Positions 16,907 through 26,081 of a DNA stretch of 64,000 bases are shown piece after piece. The translations under genes were made by a program, and so were the position numbers. Every line of letters begins with the position of its first letter. The first letter of the stretch is position 1. This stretch comes from Streptomyces sp. NBC_00448 (lineage in GTDB: Bacteria; Actinomycetota; Actinomycetes; Streptomycetales; Streptomycetaceae). The notes beneath the pieces are model-generated. The model made no database searches and had not been told where the DNA came from. It saw nothing but the letters and a program-made list of their open reading frames with translations. Location: the NCBI RefSeq assembly GCF_036014115.1, contig NZ_CP107913.1, forward strand, positions 5,007,001 through 5,071,000, written 5' to 3'.

Positions 16907-18205
16907 ATGAAGCGCACGACGTTCGGTGTGGCCGCCGCGTTACTGCTGCTGGCCGCGGCCGCGGCCACGGGCCCGGCGGCGGCGGACAGCGGGAGCCCGC
17001 CCCCGGCACCCACCGCGCCGGCCACCTGGCAGCCGCGGGGCAGCGTGCTCGACGGCGCGGCGACCACGGCCGACGCGCCCGCGATGAAGGCCGGCGTCAC
17101 GTACCGGGACACCATCAAACCGGGCGAGACCCGGATGTACGGCATCGCGCTGGACGCGAAGTCCTCCGCCTACGCCTCGGCGTTCGCGGTGCCGCGGTCC
17201 GGCTCGAAGGTGACCTACGACGACGGCCTCGAGCTGAAGCTGGTCAGCGCCGACGGCTCGGAGTGCGACAGCCGCGAGGGGCACTTCGACGACGACGGTG
17301 ATGCCCGCCCGGTCGGCACCGCGGTGGAGCGCGCCACCGGCGACGAGGACGACGACTGCCGGCGCGCCGACCAGTACACCCTCCAGGTGCACCGGACCTC
17401 CGACCCCGGCTCGGATCAGGCGGCCTGGCCGCTGGAACTGCGCTACGTGCTCGAACCGCCGTTGAAGCCCGGCTCAGTGCCGCGGCCCGCCCCCGCCACG
17501 ACCGGCGCCACCGCCTCCCCGACCCCGCTCACCACCGGCACCGTGCGGCAGGCGTCCGGCGGCCCTTCCTTCGAGACCGCGGCCGCGATCAGGACCGGCG
17601 TCTGGAGGGACCGGGTACTGCCCGGCGAGACCTGCTTCTACAAGGTCCCGGTGGACTGGGGCCAGCAGGCCACCGTCTTCGCGGACTTCTCCAGCGCGCC
17701 GCTGATCGGCAGCTCGCTCGACTTCGTCAACACCGGTGTGCGGCTGACGGCCTTCAGCCCGGTCCGGCAGTACGTCGACGGTGCCGACGACTCGTACTCC
17801 GGCGCGCCCACCTCGCTGGTCGAGCAGTTGCCGACGGTGGCCTACGCGAACCGCTCGTCGGACGACGACATGGTGCAGCGGGTGGCGGTCGCGGGCTGGT
17901 ACTACTTCGCGGTCACCGTGCATCCGGACGTCGCCAAGCAGGTCAGCGGGCCGGTGCCGGTCACGCTGCGGGTCCAGGTGCACGGCACGGCGCAGGCCGC
18001 CCCGGCGTACTCGGGGAACCCGGGCGCGGCCGGGATCGGCGTCGACGCGCACGATGTGGCGGCGGCCGACGGCACCGCGACCGGCGGCTCGTCCTCCTCG
18101 GCGCTGCGCCTGGTCGCGTACGGGGCGTTCGGGGTGGGAACGCTGCTGCTGCTCGTGCTCGCGGTGTGGTTCGCCGCGGCCCGGTGGCGGCCGGCACGGG
18201 GCTGA
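16907..18205 (+). CDS. Secreted, C-terminally membrane-anchored protein of unknown function
   Basis: 432 aa. Signal peptide at residues 1-26 (basic MKR, Leu/Ala core, cleavage near AAA-DSG), a large extracytoplasmic region with two similar modules, each opening with a GxTY/GVWRD-type strand and a PGETxxYxI/V motif (residues about 62-85 and 224-250), then a C-terminal membrane helix (about 400-424) and a basic end. Start ATG 16907 with AGGAGCAGGGG. Codon 12 is TTA (16940-16942), the rare bldA-read Leu codon, so expression may be developmentally controlled. Not assigned to a named family. Confidence 0.8.
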   Translation: MKRTTFGVAAALLLLAAAAATGPAAADSGSPPPAPTAPATWQPRGSVLDGAATTADAPAMKAGVTYRDTIKPGETRMYGIALDAKSSAYASAFAVPRSGSKVTYDDGLELKLVSADGSECDSREGHFDDDGDARPVGTAVERATGDEDDDCRRADQYTLQVHRTSDPGSDQAAWPLELRYVLEPPLKPGSVPRPAPATTGATASPTPLTTGTVRQASGGPSFETAAAIRTGVWRDRVLPGETCFYKVPVDWGQQATVFADFSSAPLIGSSLDFVNTGVRLTAFSPVRQYVDGADDSYSGAPTSLVEQLPTVAYANRSSDDDMVQRVAVAGWYYFAVTVHPDVAKQVSGPVPVTLRVQVHGTAQAAPAYSGNPGAAGIGVDAHDVAAADGTATGGSSSSALRLVAYGAFGVGTLLLLVLAVWFAAARWRPARG

Positions 18206-18262
18206 CCCGGCGCGGACTCCCGCAGCCCGCGCAGTCCCGGGACGTCGGGACGTCGGGTTCGC

Positions 18263-19807
18263 TCAGGACGCCATCAAGGCAGCGATGCCGACCGCGAAGC
18301 AGAGCAGGGCGAGGACCAGGACGGGGACCGCGACTCTGGCCGGCGGGCCGGGCTTGGCGCGGCGGGCCGGGACTTCGGTGGAGGCGGTGTCGGCGGAGGA
18401 GTGGGCGGCGGCATGGCTGGGCCCGGCCGCGGGGACCGGCTCGGGCAGCGGCAGCGCCACGTGGTCGGGGCGGGTGGGCGGGTGGGTCGGGGGCCCTTGC
18501 GGGCTGTCGGGCGCCATGGCGGGCGCGGGGACGGCCGCGGAGGCCGCGGCAGGGGTCGGGGCGGCGTGGCGCGCCTGGCGGCGCTTTCCGGGCGGCTGCG
18601 GGGCGGGTACGGACTCCGGGTACGCCGGGTACTCCGGGTACGGCGCCTCGGCAGGCAACCGTGGGGCTTGGGCGGCCGAGGACTGGGCCCGGGCGGCGCC
18701 GGTCGGGTCGGGAGTGGGAGTTGCGGGGCGGGGAGCGGCGGGACCGGGTGTCGCGGGGCCGGGTGTTGCGGGGCCGTGGGGCGCGGAGCCTTGGGCCGCC
18801 GGGTACGGGAACGACGGTTGCGGGGCGGCGGGTTGGGCCGATTCCGCGGGCCCTGCGGATTCCGCGGGCTCTGCGGGCGGGCCGGACAGGTCGATCGTCA
18901 CCGGGCTGCCGGCCACCCGGTCCGCGACGACCGGCCCTTCCGGGCCGAAGCCCGGCGGCAGCGCGCCGATCTGGTCGAAGATCTCCACCGGTTCCTCGCC
19001 CGGCGCGCCCTCCGGCAGCAGTTCCATGGCGGCCCCCAGCGCCTTGCGCGCACCCGTCGCCGTACGGAACCGCGCGTACGGGTCCGGCTGGAGCAGGGTG
19101 CCGACCACCTGCCACAGCGGGCCCGGCACGCCCAACGGCGCGGGGGGCATGCCCATCTCCAGGAACCGGTCCTGCACCGCCTGCGCGTCCGGCTTCCGGC
19201 CGCCCAGCAGGTAGAGCGTGACGAGGCCGGTCGCGTACAGGTCCGCCGCGAAGTCCGGTTCGGCGCCGAGCAGTTGCTCCGGGGCGAAGTAGCCGGGGGT
19301 GCCGACCACGTAGTTGGTCTCGGTCAGCCGGGCGTCGCCCTTGCGCATCGCGATCCCGAAGTCCGACAGCCGCACGTGCGGGGTGCGCGTGCCGGTCGCC
19401 TCCAGCAGGACGTTGGCGGGCTTGATGTCCCGGTGCACGATGCCCTCGGCGTGCACCGCGGTCAGCCCGGCCAGCAACTGGTCGAGCAGCACGCACACCA
19501 AGCGCGGCGGCAGCGGGCCGTACTCCCCGACCAGGTGTAACAGCGACCCGCCGCGCACCAGGTCCATGGTGAACAGCACCTTGTCGTCGTCCGCGGCCCA
19601 GCTCGCCGGGGCCAGCACATGCGGGTGGTCGATCCGCATCGCCTGCTCCCGTACGAAGCGCAGCAGCGCGTGGGCGTCACTCTGCTGGAGCACCTTCGCG
19701 GCCACGTAGCGCCGCCTGCGCCGGTCCCATGCCCGCCACACCGCCCCGACCCCGCCGTGCCCGATCGGGTCCACCAGCTCGTACCGACCCGCGAAGACCT
19801 CGCCCAT
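18263..19807 (-). CDS. Serine/threonine protein kinase
   Basis: 514 aa from ATG 19807, where the kinase domain begins (FAGRYELVDPIGHGGVGAVW). A longer frame to 19954 would overlap the tRNA-Ala promoter. Conserved elements: AAKVL (Lys near residue 40), HRDIKPANVL catalytic loop (about 130), DFGIA (about 150) and GTPGYFAPEQ. Residues about 290-480 are a Pro/Ala-rich linker, and a single membrane helix (VAVPVLVLALLCFAVGIAAL) ends the protein, so the kinase is cytoplasmic with a tail anchor and no sensor domain. Convergent with the secreted-protein gene. Confidence 0.93.
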   Translation of the reverse strand: MGEVFAGRYELVDPIGHGGVGAVWRAWDRRRRRYVAAKVLQQSDAHALLRFVREQAMRIDHPHVLAPASWAADDDKVLFTMDLVRGGSLLHLVGEYGPLPPRLVCVLLDQLLAGLTAVHAEGIVHRDIKPANVLLEATGTRTPHVRLSDFGIAMRKGDARLTETNYVVGTPGYFAPEQLLGAEPDFAADLYATGLVTLYLLGGRKPDAQAVQDRFLEMGMPPAPLGVPGPLWQVVGTLLQPDPYARFRTATGARKALGAAMELLPEGAPGEEPVEIFDQIGALPPGFGPEGPVVADRVAGSPVTIDLSGPPAEPAESAGPAESAQPAAPQPSFPYPAAQGSAPHGPATPGPATPGPAAPRPATPTPDPTGAARAQSSAAQAPRLPAEAPYPEYPAYPESVPAPQPPGKRRQARHAAPTPAAASAAVPAPAMAPDSPQGPPTHPPTRPDHVALPLPEPVPAAGPSHAAAHSSADTASTEVPARRAKPGPPARVAVPVLVLALLCFAVGIAALMAS

Positions 19808-19954
19808 GGCGTGCCGTCCGCCCCCTTCACCGACCCCGATCCCGTTGGACCCGACTCTGCCAGTGCCCCCGCCCGGGCGCGAGGGTGCCACCCGCCCCAC
19901 CCCCTCAACCCGTTTCAGCTCGACCCCCCGCAACGGGTACGCTGTCTGCGACAC

Positions 19955-20027
19955 GGGGCCTTAGCTCAGTTGGTAGAGCGCTGCCTTTGCAAGGCAGATG
20001 TCAGGAGTTCGAATCTCCTAGGCTCCA
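19955..20027 (+). tRNA. tRNA-Ala (TGC)
   Basis: 73 nt. Acceptor GGGGCCT/AGGCTCC (one G-T), D-arm TAGCTCAGTTGGTAGAGC, anticodon stem CTGCC/GGCAG with loop TTTGCAA (anticodon TGC at 19988-19990), T-arm with GGAGTTCGAATCTCC, discriminator A20027. The 3' CCA is not encoded (CCG follows). A possible promoter is TTCAGC (19914) and TACGCT (19938), 18 bp apart. Confidence 0.97.
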
Positions 20028-20043
20028 CCGTGTGCTTCGCAGT

Positions 20044-20084
20044 TCAGCGGCCCCTTCGCCCGTCTCGGGTGAAGGGGCCGCTGA
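20044..20084. terminator. Hairpin terminator after tRNA-Ala
   Basis: An 18-bp stem, 20044-20061 with 20067-20084 (one G-T pair), loop GTCTC. Ends the tRNA and may also stop the convergent S1-domain gene. Confidence 0.8.
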
Positions 20085-20157
20085 CCGTTCGGCACGTATA
20101 CGGCACACATCAAGCCGCGGCGTTGTTCCGCCATGCCAGGCCGCCTATGTGGGTGTG

Positions 20158-20763
20158 CTAATGGCCGACCGCGGCGCTGTCCGCGAAGATGCGGAAGGGG
20201 TCGGGCTGCATCGCCTTCAAAGACAGCCTGGCTTCTCCGTTCCACGTGTCGAACTGCAGGAACTCGCAGGAGACGCGCCGGCCGACCTGAACGACATCCG
20301 ACGCCGACTCGAAGCGCCGCCAGGACAGTTCGGGGTAGGTGATGAAGCCGACGCCCGGGAAGACCGGGTGCACGGGGCCGTCGTCCAGCGCGACGAACAC
20401 GCCGAACCGCTCGATCGCCGCGATCGTGCCGGAAAGGATCTCGCCGGGGCGGAGCGGCTTGAGGAACGCCCAGAGTTCCGGATTCTCGGTGGCGGCCATC
20501 GACAGTTGGGCTCGGCCCTCATCCAGATCGATGGAGGTGATCGCGGCGGTGATCTGCTGGCCGACCTTCACAGCCTCAGCCGGGGACTGGCGCCAGGACA
20601 GTTCCAGCGGACCGACGATCCCCGGCGGGCGAGTGGGAAAGCCGTCCAGGGTCACTGCCACCCCGTGAGGCCGCGTGATCTCTTTTGCCGTGCCGGTGCA
20701 GACGTCGCCGATGTGGAACGTTCCCAAGAACTCCCGCGCGCTGTCTTCCGATGCTCCGTCCAT
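20158..20763 (-). CDS. S1 RNA-binding domain protein
   Basis: 201 aa with two S1-like OB folds. The first spans residues about 15-88 (HIGDVCTGTAKEITRPHGVA to GRAQLSM), the second about 104-190 (RPGEILSGTIAAIERFGVFV to GEARLSL). Probably binds RNA; no catalytic domain is present. Start ATG 20763 with AGGAGG 5 nt upstream. The next gene upstream on the same strand (182 aa, ends 20783) probably shares the transcript. Function not assigned. Confidence 0.85.
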   Translation of the reverse strand: MDGASEDSAREFLGTFHIGDVCTGTAKEITRPHGVAVTLDGFPTRPPGIVGPLELSWRQSPAEAVKVGQQITAAITSIDLDEGRAQLSMAATENPELWAFLKPLRPGEILSGTIAAIERFGVFVALDDGPVHPVFPGVGFITYPELSWRRFESASDVVQVGRRVSCEFLQFDTWNGEARLSLKAMQPDPFRIFADSAAVGH

Positions 20764-20782
20764 GACGTCCTCCTCTCAGCGA

Positions 20783-21331
20783 TCAGGGTGTCCAGCGAGG
20801 TGCATCGTCGTCGGGGGCGTGGGGGCTTCCGAAGTGGAAGGGCACTGCGAGATGTGCGGCGAGAGCTCTGCCGGCCTGGTCGGCGACCACTGCAGAGGGG
20901 TGAAGGCGGCCCGGATCGTCGTCGGCGCCGAGGTACCGCATCGCGGTGTCTCGGTAGATGGTGGCCAGGGGATGTTCGCCGGCGGGGCCGGCGGTGATGG
21001 CGAGCAGGTCCACGAACCAGTCGTGAACGGTGTCGCCGTCCCAGACCGCCTCGATCGCGATGACGCGTCCAGGGCAGCCGGCAGCGCGGGCGGACAGGGA
21101 CTCCAGATCGACGGGGCTGTCGGGCGTGCGGGCGATCCTGTCGCTGTGGCGGAGGTAGCGGTCATTGACGACAAGCTGGGCTTCGTCGAGTCCCAGGCCG
21201 AGGCCGCGGCCTGCTTCGAAGACGGTGCGGATCGCCTGGAAGGCAGCATCCTGAAGGACGTATCCGTCGACCTGTTGGCGGATGCCCGCCGGCAGTCGCC
21301 CCCACCACGCGCTCGTGGTTGTGTCAGCCAT
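20783..21331 (-). CDS. Hypothetical protein paired with the S1 protein
   Basis: 182 aa, not recognised. Mixed alpha/beta composition, no signal peptide or membrane segment. The N-terminal half is helical (GIRQQVDGYVLQDAAFQAIR), the middle has VIAIEAVWDGDTVHDWFVDL, and the tail is rich in His/Asp/Pro. It lies 19 bp upstream of the S1-domain gene on the same strand and probably forms an operon with it. Its start region shows GGAG-like bases only weakly. Confidence 0.7.
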   Translation of the reverse strand: MADTTTSAWWGRLPAGIRQQVDGYVLQDAAFQAIRTVFEAGRGLGLGLDEAQLVVNDRYLRHSDRIARTPDSPVDLESLSARAAGCPGRVIAIEAVWDGDTVHDWFVDLLAITAGPAGEHPLATIYRDTAMRYLGADDDPGRLHPSAVVADQAGRALAAHLAVPFHFGSPHAPDDDAPRWTP

Positions 21332-21513
21332 GAAAATTCTGCCCGTCTCCCGCTGCGCGGCCGCCGAACGCCACCGTGTACATGGCTCTTCGCGAAGACC
21401 CTACGGTCGGGCAGGAGCCATCGTCCGGCCGTAGACGGAGATCGGCGGCTTCGAACCCCGCCCGGCCGGGAAAAGGCGGGGTTCGGTGGCTGGGGGGCTG
21501 GGATGGTGGGGGG

Positions 21514-22164
21514 ATGGTGGAGATGGATGCGGTGGTCGAGGCAGCGGGGCAGGTGGGGGCGGCGCCATGGGAGGTCGCCTCTGAGGTGCCGGCTTACGGG
21601 TGGGTACGGGTGACCGGGCGGATGACGGCGGCGGAGGTCGGGACCGTGCTGGCGACCATGGCGGTGTACGGGGGATTGCTCGGGGACGAGGGGGCGGCGG
21701 TGGGGGCCGCGGAGTTGGTGCGGGGACTGTTGGCGGTGGAGAAGGTCATCGCGCCGGGCGGGCTGCGGGTGCGGGACGAGGGGACCGGGGCCGTGGTGGT
21801 TCCGGGGTGCTGCTCGGGGTTGGAGGACTGGCGGGAGTGGCGCGAGGTCGCCGACGGGGGCGAGGGTCCGTGGCTCGGGCACGACCCGGCGCCGTGGTTC
21901 GAGCGGGAGGGCGCGGTGGTGCGGGTGTGGCCGGACGGGCCGGTGGTGGGTCCGGCGGTCGTCGGGCCGCGGGTGGGGCCGCCGGTGGAGATCGTGCCGG
22001 CGGAGTTGCCCGGCTTGCTGGCGGGGGTGCAGAGGGAGCTGCGGGGGTTCCTCGCGCGGACCGAGGAGTGGGCCGCACGCCATGCGCCGGGGCTCGGTGC
22101 CTCGCTGGTCGCCAAGCTCGACGCGGACCTGGGCGTTGACGGCGGGGTGGCGCTTCCGGGCTGA
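21514..22164 (+). CDS. Hypothetical streptomycete protein
   Basis: 216 aa from ATG 21514; the frame is open to 21376, but the upstream 46 residues look non-conserved and Arg/Gly-rich, and a GGTGGGGGG stretch precedes the chosen ATG. Gly/Val-rich, acidic, no membrane segment. The segment WREWREVADGGEGPWLGHDPAPW is followed by a C-terminal helical part. Unknown function. 95 bp before the SARP gene and the same strand; cotranscription possible. Confidence 0.65.
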   Translation: MVEMDAVVEAAGQVGAAPWEVASEVPAYGWVRVTGRMTAAEVGTVLATMAVYGGLLGDEGAAVGAAELVRGLLAVEKVIAPGGLRVRDEGTGAVVVPGCCSGLEDWREWREVADGGEGPWLGHDPAPWFEREGAVVRVWPDGPVVGPAVVGPRVGPPVEIVPAELPGLLAGVQRELRGFLARTEEWAARHAPGLGASLVAKLDADLGVDGGVALPG

Positions 22165-22259
22165 GGGCGGCCCGGGACCCGGGGGCGGGGCGCGGTCGTG
22201 GTGCGATTCGTCGAACCTGGGCCCGGGGCCGCGGGTGCGACAGAATCGGAGGCGTGGTG

Positions 22260-25200
22260 ATGTTCGGGATTCTGGGGGCGACGCGGGTCATCGGTGTCGA
22301 TGGCGCCGAGGTCGGGCTGGGTGGGCCGCGGCGGCGGGCCGTGCTCGCCCTGCTCGCGCTGGATGCCGGGCGGGTGGTGGGGGCGGATCGGCTGATCAGC
22401 GGCCTGTACGGGGTGGACGTGCCGGCGGGGGCCGCGAACGCGGTGCAGTCGCAGATCTCGCGGCTGCGGCAGGTACTGCCGGTGGCGGTGGAGGGGCACC
22501 CGTCGGGGTACCGCCTCGCGGCGGAGCCGGATCAGGTGGACGCGTACCGGTTCGAGCGGCTGGCGCGGTGCGGGCGGGAGGCGCTGGCGGCCGGGCAGCC
22601 GGACGTGGCCGCCGGGCGGCTGCGGGACGCCCTCGGGTTGTGGCGGGGCCCCGCGCTGGCGGATGTGGGGGACGCGCCGTTCGTGGTGGCCCAGGCGGCG
22701 CGGTGGGAGGAGCTGCGGCTGGGGGCGGTGGAGGACCGGGTCGACGCGGAGTTGGCGCTCGGCCGGCACCGCGAGGTGGTCGCGGAACTGGGGGAGTTGG
22801 TGGCCGCGCATCCCCTGCGGGAGCGGCTGCGGGGGCAGTTGATGCGGGCGCTGTACGGCAGCGGGCGGCAGGCGGAGGCGCTGGCGGCGTACGACGTCGC
22901 CCGGCGGGAGCTGGCCGATTCGCTGGGGGCCGACCCGGGGCCGGAGCTGGCCGCGGTCCACCTCGCGGTGCTGCGCGGCGACCCGGCGCTGATGCCGGAC
23001 CGGTCGCCGGACCTGTCGCTGGACCGGCCGTTGGGTGGAGCGATCAGCGGGGCATCAGGCAGCCCGGCCGCCGGGGCGGGTACGTCGGAGCTGCCGGCGT
23101 CCGCCGGTTCGACGGCGCCGGGCGGCACCATGCCCGCGCCCCCCTCCCCGGACGGGCCCGCGGCCCTACCGCTCGGGACAACCGCGCATGTTCCACGTGA
23201 AACAGTCCCGGAAGCCCATGTTCCACGTGGAACATCGCCGCAGCCCCACCACGAACTTCCGGCCCAGCTCACCAGCTTCGTCGGCCGCGAGACGGAAATC
23301 GCCCGGCTCGGCGAGCAGTTGGCGCACCGCCGACTGGTCACACTGATCGGCCCCGGCGGCGCGGGCAAGACCCGGCTCGCGGTGGAGGCGGCCGGGCGGC
23401 ACCCGGACGACGTGAGGTTCGTGGAACTGGCCGGGCTCGACGACGGCGCCGCCTTGGCCCGGGCTGTCCTCGCCGGCCTCGGGCTTCGCGAAGGCGGGCT
23501 GTTGCCGGCAGGCGGCCCGGGGGCCGCGACCACCTCCGGCGCCGCCAACGCCACCCCCGACCCGCTGGCCCGGATCACAGCCGCGCTGGCCGACCGCCCG
23601 CTGCTGCTCGTACTCGACAACTGCGAGCACGTGGTGGCCGAGGCCGCCTACTTCGTCGAGCGCCTGCTCGCCGGGTTGCCCCTGCTGCGGGTCCTCGCCA
23701 CCAGCCGCGAAGCGCTCGGCATCAACGGCGAGGTGCTCTGCCCGGTGCCGACCCTGGCGCTGCCGCGGCCCGGCGCCGACCGAGACATGGTGCTCGCCTC
23801 CCCCGCCGTTCGGCTCTTCGTGGCGCGTGCCGCGGCCGTCCGTCCCGACTTCGACCCGACCGCCGACCCGGCGACCGTGGACGCCGTGCTGCGGCTGTGC
23901 ACCGCCCTCGACGGACTGCCGCTGGCGATCGAGCTGGCCGCGGCCCGGCTGCGTTCGCTGTCGGTCGTCGACATCGCCGCCCGGCTCGGCGCGCTGCCCG
24001 CCACCGACGACGAGGTGCCGTACAGCCTCGGCGTGCGGCCGGACGCGCTCTTCCGGCTGCTGTCCCGCGGCAGTCGCACCGCGCAGCCGCGTCAGCGCAC
24101 CCTGCGCGGGGTGGTGGAGTGGAGCTGGGAGCTGCTCCCGGCGGACGAGCGGGCGGTGCTGCGCCGTGCTTCGGTCTTCGCCGGCGGATGGACGCTGGCC
24201 GCCGCGGAGGCGGTCTGCGCGGACCAGCCCGAGCAGCCGTCCGACCAACCCGACCAGCCCGGTCGGCCCGGCGCCGACAGGAGTCGTCCTCCCGCCGCCG
24301 GCACCCCCCGCATCGCCCCGGACGACGTCCTCGACCTGGTCGCCGCGCTCGTCGAGAAGTCCCTGGTGGTGGCCCAGCAGCCGGACCCCTCCGGCCGGGT
24401 CCGCTACCGCATGCTGGAGTCGATCCGCGCCTACGGCGCCGAGCGGCTGGCCGAAGCGGGCGAGGCCGGGCGCACCCAACGGGCCCACATCGCCTACTTC
24501 CTGGACTTCGCGCTCGACGCCGACCCGCACCTGCGCCGCGCAGAACAGGTGGAGTGGCTGCGGCTGTACTCCGACGACAACGACAACTTCCGGGCCGCCC
24601 TGCACCGCTCCCTTGCCGCCGGCGACGTCCCCGCCACGATGCGGCTGATCGCGGCGCTGTCGTCGTACTGGCTGCTGCGCGGGGTGCGTTACGAGGGATT
24701 CAGGGCCGCTCGGCAGGTGCTCGCGGAACTCGGACCGAACCCGCCGGAGGGCATGGAGGAGGAGTACGCCCTCTGCGTGCTGGCCGTGGTCGGCGCGCTC
24801 TCCGACGCCGAGGCGTACGCCGAACACGTGGCGGCGGCCACCGTCGTCGTCGACCGGATGCAGCGGATATCCCGGCGCTTCCCCGTCCTCACGCTGCTGT
24901 GGGCGCCGTTCGCGGGGGCGCCGGACGAGAGCCTCGACACCCTCGCGGTGCTGGAGGAGGTGCTCTCCGAGCGGGACGACCCGTGGTACCGCGCGCTGGG
25001 CCACCTCGGCGCCGGCTTCCAGGCGTGGATGTCGCACGCCGACGCGGACGCCGCGCAGCGCGAATGCGGCCTCGCCTTCGAGTACTTCGAGCAGCGGGGC
25101 GACCGCTGGGGCATGATCACCTGCCTCAACGTGCTCGCCGATCTCGCCGACTACCGCGGCCGGCTCCAAGAGGCCATCGACCTGCTCGGCCGCGCCCTGG

Positions 25201-25853
25201 AACTGGCCGAGGAACTGGACTCCGCCCTGGACATGGCCGAACTGCTCTGCAACCGCGCCGCGTACAGCCTGCGGGCGGAGGAGTACGAGGCCGCGACCGC
25301 GTACTGCGAGCGGGCCCTGCAACTGTCCCGGCGGGCCGGCTCGCCGGAGACGCTGGCGATGGCCCACCTCGGGCTCGGCGAGGCCGCCCGGCTGGCCGGC
25401 GACCTCACGACGGCACGGGCGCTGTGCGAGCAGGCACTCCAGGAGTGCCCGCGCGGTTGGTTCTCCAGCGACAGCATGCGTTCCTCGGCACTGGTCGCAC
25501 TCGGGCGGATCGCGGTGGCCAAGGGCGACGCGGCCGGTGCCCGGGACCGGCTCCGGGAGGCGGCCACGAACGGTGGGGTGTCGATGCAGTTCCCGATGAC
25601 CGGCGCGCTCGTGGCCGTGGCCGCCGCCGGGCTCGCGGTGCTGACCGGCGACCCGCACCGGGCCGCGCTGCTGCTCGGCGCCGCGCACGCCCTGCGCGGG
25701 GGCCCGCCCGGCGGACCCGACGCCCGGGCCGCGGACGCCGCCGCTCGTACGGCACTGGGCGACGGCCGCTACGAGGAGGCGTACGCGAGCACCGCCGGGC
25801 TGGACCGGGCGGCCGCGCTCGCCCGGGCGACGGAGTACCTCGTCGGCGTGTGA
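22260..25853 (+). CDS. SARP/AfsR-type regulator with BTAD, NB-ARC and TPR domains
   Basis: 1197 aa transcription factor. Start ATG 22260, GGAGG 7 nt upstream (two in-frame GTGs precede). N-terminal OmpR-like winged helix about 1-88, BTAD about 95-240, a low-complexity linker 250-335, NB-ARC/STAND ATPase about 338-640 with Walker A LIGPGGAGKT and Walker B LLLVLDNCEHV, then TPR-like repeats to the end. Large SARPs activate secondary-metabolite or export genes by binding 11-bp-period repeats. Such repeats lie 177 bp downstream, before the MFS gene. The linker codes for two AHVPR-x-T repeats because it contains two parS sites. Confidence 0.93.
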   Translation: MFGILGATRVIGVDGAEVGLGGPRRRAVLALLALDAGRVVGADRLISGLYGVDVPAGAANAVQSQISRLRQVLPVAVEGHPSGYRLAAEPDQVDAYRFERLARCGREALAAGQPDVAAGRLRDALGLWRGPALADVGDAPFVVAQAARWEELRLGAVEDRVDAELALGRHREVVAELGELVAAHPLRERLRGQLMRALYGSGRQAEALAAYDVARRELADSLGADPGPELAAVHLAVLRGDPALMPDRSPDLSLDRPLGGAISGASGSPAAGAGTSELPASAGSTAPGGTMPAPPSPDGPAALPLGTTAHVPRETVPEAHVPRGTSPQPHHELPAQLTSFVGRETEIARLGEQLAHRRLVTLIGPGGAGKTRLAVEAAGRHPDDVRFVELAGLDDGAALARAVLAGLGLREGGLLPAGGPGAATTSGAANATPDPLARITAALADRPLLLVLDNCEHVVAEAAYFVERLLAGLPLLRVLATSREALGINGEVLCPVPTLALPRPGADRDMVLASPAVRLFVARAAAVRPDFDPTADPATVDAVLRLCTALDGLPLAIELAAARLRSLSVVDIAARLGALPATDDEVPYSLGVRPDALFRLLSRGSRTAQPRQRTLRGVVEWSWELLPADERAVLRRASVFAGGWTLAAAEAVCADQPEQPSDQPDQPGRPGADRSRPPAAGTPRIAPDDVLDLVAALVEKSLVVAQQPDPSGRVRYRMLESIRAYGAERLAEAGEAGRTQRAHIAYFLDFALDADPHLRRAEQVEWLRLYSDDNDNFRAALHRSLAAGDVPATMRLIAALSSYWLLRGVRYEGFRAARQVLAELGPNPPEGMEEEYALCVLAVVGALSDAEAYAEHVAAATVVVDRMQRISRRFPVLTLLWAPFAGAPDESLDTLAVLEEVLSERDDPWYRALGHLGAGFQAWMSHADADAAQRECGLAFEYFEQRGDRWGMITCLNVLADLADYRGRLQEAIDLLGRALELAEELDSALDMAELLCNRAAYSLRAEEYEAATAYCERALQLSRRAGSPETLAMAHLGLGEAARLAGDLTTARALCEQALQECPRGWFSSDSMRSSALVALGRIAVAKGDAAGARDRLREAATNGGVSMQFPMTGALVAVAAAGLAVLTGDPHRAALLLGAAHALRGGPPGGPDARAADAAARTALGDGRYEEAYASTAGLDRAAALARATEYLVGV
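23189..23234. promoter_or_regulatory. Two parS-like ParB-binding sites inside the SARP gene
   Basis: TGTTCCACGTGAAACA (23189-23204) and TGTTCCACGTGGAACA (23219-23234), 30 bp apart. The Streptomyces parS consensus is GTTTCACGTGAAAC; site one differs at one position and site two at two symmetric positions, so it stays a perfect palindrome. Origin proximity (gyrBA at 1-4 kb) fits, since parS sites cluster around oriC. Confidence 0.8.
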
Positions 25854-26007
25854 CACGACTCGCGGTCGCTGCTCCCCCCTCCTGCCCGCTGCTGCCCGCC
25901 CCGGTCGGCCGCTCACCGCCCCACCGCCTCGGCACCACCCCTGCGACCTCCCCCCAGAGCGTTCCGCGGAACCCGCGCGCACAGCCCCCGACCTGCACGG
26001 ACATCCG

Positions 26008-26058
26008 CTGTCAGCGCGCGGTGCGCCGCCGGTCAGCGCGCGGTCAGCTCGCGGTCAG
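26008..26058 (+). promoter_or_regulatory. Candidate SARP operator upstream of the MFS gene
   Basis: CGGTCAG occurs at 26030-26036, 26041-26047 and 26052-26058 with 4-bp spacers (11-bp period), and a related CTGTCAG at 26008-26014 is 22 bp earlier. Heptamers at 11-bp period just upstream of -10 are the known binding pattern of SARP regulators. A weak -10 (CACGCT, 26069) would start transcription near the ATG at 26082. The rest of 25854-26007 shows no gene. Confidence 0.6.
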
Positions 26059-26081
26059 CGCCCCCGCCCACGCTCGTCCCC

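Noticed and set aside
20238..20255. Third parS site (GTTCCACGTG followed by TCGAAC)
   Set aside because: Two extra bases break the palindrome, and it lies in the S1 gene by chance.
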